Origin: Kiloniellales bacterium
GTDB lineage: Bacteria > Pseudomonadota > Alphaproteobacteria > Kiloniellales > JAKSDN01
Direction of reading: 5' to 3'
Length of the DNA stretch: 7,397 bases
Assembly (NCBI GenBank): GCA_022360075.1
Contig: JAKSDN010001188.1
Span: forward strand, 1 to 7,397
The notes beneath the pieces are model-generated. The model did not search any database, was not told the origin of the DNA, and saw nothing but the letters and a program-made list of their open reading frames with translations. How positions within the stretch are numbered: position 1 is the stretch's first letter; each line of letters opens with the position of its first letter. The position numbers and the translations under genes were made by a program. Shown here one piece after another: positions 5,189-7,397 of this stretch.

Positions 5189-6127
5189 CTAGCCCGCGAC
5201 CTCGCTCGGCGGCTTCACCCTGCCGATGGCAGCTTCGCGGCGGGCGATGTAGAGGGTGGCGGCGATGATCACCGCCGCGCCGATCAGGCTCCAGGCGTCC
5301 GGCAGCTCACCGAAGGCAAGGAAGCCGATGACGCCGGCGATCAGCAGCTTGCTGTAGTCGAAGGGCGCGACGAAGGTCGCCTCGCCGACCTTGTAGGCCT
5401 GGATGATCAGGAACTGGGCCAGCGCGCCGAGCCCGCTCATGACCATCAGCCAGAGCCATTCCTCGGCCGTCGGCGCACGCCAGGCGAAGGCGGCGAGCGG
5501 CGCGGTCAACAGGGTCGAGGACAGCGTGAACCAGAACAGGGCGGAGAAGGCCGGTTCCTCCGGCGGCAGGCGCTTGACCAAGACCGCCGCCCCGGCAATG
5601 CCGAGCGCCATCCCTAGGGTGCAGAGCGCGCCGACCTCGAGGCTGCCGGAGCCGGGCCGAATCATGATCAGCACGCCGAGAAAGCCGATGGCGGTCGCGC
5701 TCCAACGTCGCCAGCGCACCTGTTCGCCGAGGACCAGGACGGCCATGACGATGATGAACAGGGGCGTGGTGAAGGTCAGCGCCATGAAGTCGGCGAGCGG
5801 AATCAGGGTCAGTGCGGTAAAGCCCGCGACGACGGCCGGTGCGCCGACCAGGCCGCGCAGAACGTGAATGACGGGTTGCCGGCTGCGCAAGCGATCGGCG
5901 CCGGCACGCCAGGCGAGCGGCAGCAGCAACAGAAGGACGAGCGCCGTGCGCAAGAAGGCGAGCTGGAAGGGATGGAAGTCGGCGTTGCCGAGCGCCTTCA
6001 CGAGTGCGCTGTTGCAGGTGAAACCGAGCGCCGCGCCGATCATCCAGATCGCGCCTCGATAGTTAGGCGGCAGGCGCAGCCAGGCGTCCAGCAGGCGGCC
6101 CGCGCTCGCCGATTGATCGCTCAACAC
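5189..6127 (-). CDS. EamA/DMT-superfamily permease (second gene of the pair)
   Basis: Inner-membrane transporter of the drug/metabolite transporter superfamily, 312 residues, with about ten hydrophobic helices arranged as two EamA repeats (about 23-157 and 164-293). Motifs: LTFTTPLF (117-124), VLGEQVRWRRW (132-142), GFLGVLIMIRPG (148-159) closing the first half, PFDYSKL (255-261), FGELPD (272-277) and YIARREA (293-299). The start is GTG at 6127, with TAAGGG upstream that overlaps the stop codon of the preceding gene. Only 9 nt separate the two genes, so they are translated from one message and probably coupled. Family members export amino acids, metabolites or drugs, and a few take up substrates; the substrate here is unknown. 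The close resemblance to the neighbouring permease points to a tandem duplication. Confidence 0.9.
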   Translation of the reverse strand: MLSDQSASAGRLLDAWLRLPPNYRGAIWMIGAALGFTCNSALVKALGNADFHPFQLAFLRTALVLLLLLPLAWRAGADRLRSRQPVIHVLRGLVGAPAVVAGFTALTLIPLADFMALTFTTPLFIIVMAVLVLGEQVRWRRWSATAIGFLGVLIMIRPGSGSLEVGALCTLGMALGIAGAAVLVKRLPPEEPAFSALFWFTLSSTLLTAPLAAFAWRAPTAEEWLWLMVMSGLGALAQFLIIQAYKVGEATFVAPFDYSKLLIAGVIGFLAFGELPDAWSLIGAAVIIAATLYIARREAAIGRVKPPSEVAG

Positions 6128-6136
6128 CCGGCGCCC

Positions 6137-7078
6137 TTAGGCCCGGCCGCGCGCGGACTGTCCGGCGGCCTGCCGTACCTCGCGCTCGCGCGCGACCTGG
6201 GCCTCGCGACGGGCGATGTAGATCGCCGCCCCCGCGATCACCGCGCCGCCGACCCAGGTCCAGATGCCCGGCACCTCGCCGAAGATGAGGTAGGCGAAGA
6301 GGGCGACGAAAGGCAGGCGCGTGTAGTCGAAGGGCAGAACGGCCGAGGCGTCGGCCATGCTGTAGGAGCGCGTCAGGCAAAGGTGGGACAGGGTCGCCAC
6401 GCCGCCGAGCAGCAGCAAGAGGACCCAGGTCTCCGCGCTGGGCCACTGCCAGACGAAGAGCGCGGGCACCAGTGAGAGAGGCGTGAGGATCAGGTTCATG
6501 TAGAGCACGATCGCCGCAGGGCTTTCGGTCTCCGACAGGGATTTCACGACCAGGGTCGCCACCGCCATGAAGGCGGCCGCCAGGATCGGCAGCGCCATGG
6601 GCCAGGTCATCTCCGCAAAGCCAGGCTGCACGATGATCAGGACGCCGAGGAAACCGATGAGGGTTGCGCTCCAGCGCCGTGCCTTGACGATCTCGCCGAG
6701 AACCAGTGCGGCCCCGACCGTGGCGAAGAGGGGGGTCGTGAAGTTGAGCGCCACAGCCTCGGCCAGCGGCAGCAGGGTGAGGGAGTAGAACCAGCAGGTC
6801 ATGGCCGCCAGGCTGACGCCGGCGCGCCAAAGGTGCAGACCCATACGCTCGGTCCGCAGGGCCTCGCGCCCGGTCTTGGCGAGCCAGGGCAGCATGAACA
6901 GCAGGGCGAAGAAGTTCCGGAAGAACGCGATCTGCAAGGGATCGAGCTCGTCCGAGACGCTGCGGATCAAGACGTTCATGACCGAAAAGCCGACCGCGGC
7001 GGCGGTCATGTAAAGCGCCCCCTGAACGGGGGCGGAGACGAGCCGAAGAGAGGGGATGCGCGCGTCGGATTGTGCCAT
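6137..7078 (-). CDS. EamA/DMT-superfamily permease (first gene of the pair)
   Basis: Inner-membrane DMT transporter, 313 residues from the chosen start, with about ten hydrophobic helices in two EamA halves. It shares with its downstream partner LNFTTPLF (111-118), VLGEIVKARRWSAT (126-139), IGFLGVLIIVQPG (141-153), PFDYTRL (249-255), FGEVPG (266-271) and YIARREA (287-293). The frame stays open upstream to a GTG at 7312, but that codon lies inside a perfect hairpin next to the neighbouring gene and the extra 78 residues have no membrane or EamA character. ATG at 7078 gives a length equal to the partner's, although no clear Shine-Dalgarno sequence precedes it; ATG at 7141 is another possibility. 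The C-terminal tail is Arg/Gln/Ala-rich and cytosolic. Substrate unknown. Confidence 0.88.
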   Translation of the reverse strand: MAQSDARIPSLRLVSAPVQGALYMTAAAVGFSVMNVLIRSVSDELDPLQIAFFRNFFALLFMLPWLAKTGREALRTERMGLHLWRAGVSLAAMTCWFYSLTLLPLAEAVALNFTTPLFATVGAALVLGEIVKARRWSATLIGFLGVLIIVQPGFAEMTWPMALPILAAAFMAVATLVVKSLSETESPAAIVLYMNLILTPLSLVPALFVWQWPSAETWVLLLLLGGVATLSHLCLTRSYSMADASAVLPFDYTRLPFVALFAYLIFGEVPGIWTWVGGAVIAGAAIYIARREAQVAREREVRQAAGQSARGRA

Positions 7079-7287
7079 GAAGGAAGGCAGTTTAGGTCCA
7101 GTCGAGCGGCTAAACCAGCGGTTGGCACGCAGGTCGGCCATGCGCCGGCGGTGGAGCGGCCTGGTAGGGGCCTCTGAAGTGGATGGAAGTCGGCTCTTCG
7201 CAGACGCACGCGCGGCTGCTTGTTTCTGCGCTTCGGCGTTCTGTGGGTTCTTGCAAAGGGCCGCAAATGCGCCGGCGGCGCCGTCTC
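7079..7287. other. gap upstream of the permease pair, no supported gene
   Basis: About 209 bases between the hairpin and the permease start. The permease frame stays open through it, but the translation is Ala/Arg/Gln-rich with no recognisable domain. The promoter of the permease pair should be here; I see no convincing -35/-10 pair. Confidence 0.5.
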
Positions 7288-7322
7288 CCGGCGACCGGTG
7301 AGCTCGGCCCACCGGTCGCCGG
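7288..7322 (-). terminator. perfect 13-bp hairpin after the receiver-domain gene
   Basis: CCGGCGACCGGTG (7288-7300) and CACCGGTCGCCGG (7310-7322) are exact reverse complements around a 9-nt loop. The stem starts 2 nt beyond the TGA of the minus-strand receiver gene, so it probably ends that transcript. No U-run follows on either strand, so it is not a classical intrinsic terminator; it may work with Rho or protect the 3' end. Confidence 0.55.
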
Positions 7323-7324
7323 AA

Positions 7325-7397
7325 TCAGGGGCCGGACGTCACCATGCAGCCCTGGATCGCGCGGAACAGTTCCTGCGGGTCGATCGGCTTGGAGACG
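7325..7397 (-). CDS. C-terminal end of a response-regulator receiver domain protein (partial)
   Basis: The last 23 codons of a gene entering from the right edge, ending at TGA 7325-7327: VSKPIDPQELFRAIQGCMV then TSGP. The SKPI-x-P-x-EL-x-x-AI pattern is the end of a CheY-like receiver domain: Lys is the conserved residue after beta-5 and the remainder is helix alpha-5. Because the protein stops about 5 residues after this helix, the receiver domain is C-terminal, so it is either a single-domain regulator or the tail of a hybrid histidine kinase. The phosphoacceptor Asp lies outside the window. Confidence 0.8.
   Translation of the reverse strand, partial: VSKPIDPQELFRAIQGCMVTSGP

Noticed and set aside
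7079..7312. N-terminal extension of the first permease to the GTG at 7312
   Set aside because: It would start inside the 13-bp hairpin, and the extra 78 residues are unlike EamA proteins; the ATG at 7078 gives the family's usual length.

Overview
The window is a GC-rich stretch of bacterial chromosome (hand counts: 39/60 G+C in coding positions 1801-1860, 28/60 in non-coding positions 901-960). The gene families suggest an alphaproteobacterium, possibly of the Rhodospirillales/Kiloniellales kind and possibly marine or methylamine-exposed: a trimethylamine monooxygenase-type FMO, a Tat-exported ABC substrate-binding protein, a Rieske oxygenase of a family I associate with alphaproteobacteria, and EamA-type exporters. 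That placement is inference, since there is no rRNA or other taxonomic marker here.

Layout. (1) 1-543, minus: the first 181 codons of an ABC-transporter substrate-binding protein (branched-chain amino acid type) with a twin-arginine signal; the rest lies off the left edge. (2) 544-1158: a long, comparatively AT-rich divergent gap with no convincing gene. It holds a candidate promoter for the binding protein and repeated boxes of the form GAAYTGGTTGCACC. (3) 1159-2502, plus: a complete flavin-containing monooxygenase, very probably trimethylamine monooxygenase (tmm). (4) 2503-2619: a short convergent gap filled by a dispersed-type palindromic repeat. (5) 2620-3684, minus: a complete Rieske non-haem iron oxygenase. 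(6) A 77-bp divergent promoter region, then 3762-4139, plus, a YkvA/DUF1232 small membrane protein, and 4197-4883, plus, protein-L-isoaspartate O-methyltransferase (pcm), probably co-transcribed. (7) 4884-5188: a convergent gap with a weak hairpin after pcm and a second, different palindromic repeat family. (8) 7078 down to 5189, minus: two paralogous EamA/DMT permeases separated by 9 nt. (9) 7288-7322: a perfect 13-bp hairpin just beyond the stop codon of a receiver (CheY-like) domain protein whose last 23 codons enter from the right edge on the minus strand.

How the genes fit together. Divergent tmm and the binding-protein gene share one control region, so co-regulation is plausible, but the ligand cannot be read from the sequence. 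The Rieske enzyme has no reductase partner in the window. YkvA and pcm look like ordinary housekeeping or stress genes, and the two permeases look like a tandem duplication. I do not see a CRISPR array, transposase, phage gene, tRNA or rRNA. I also do not see a clearly new multi-gene system. The best leads are the repeated boxes between tmm and the transporter gene, and the unusual setting of tmm next to a branched-chain-type binding protein.
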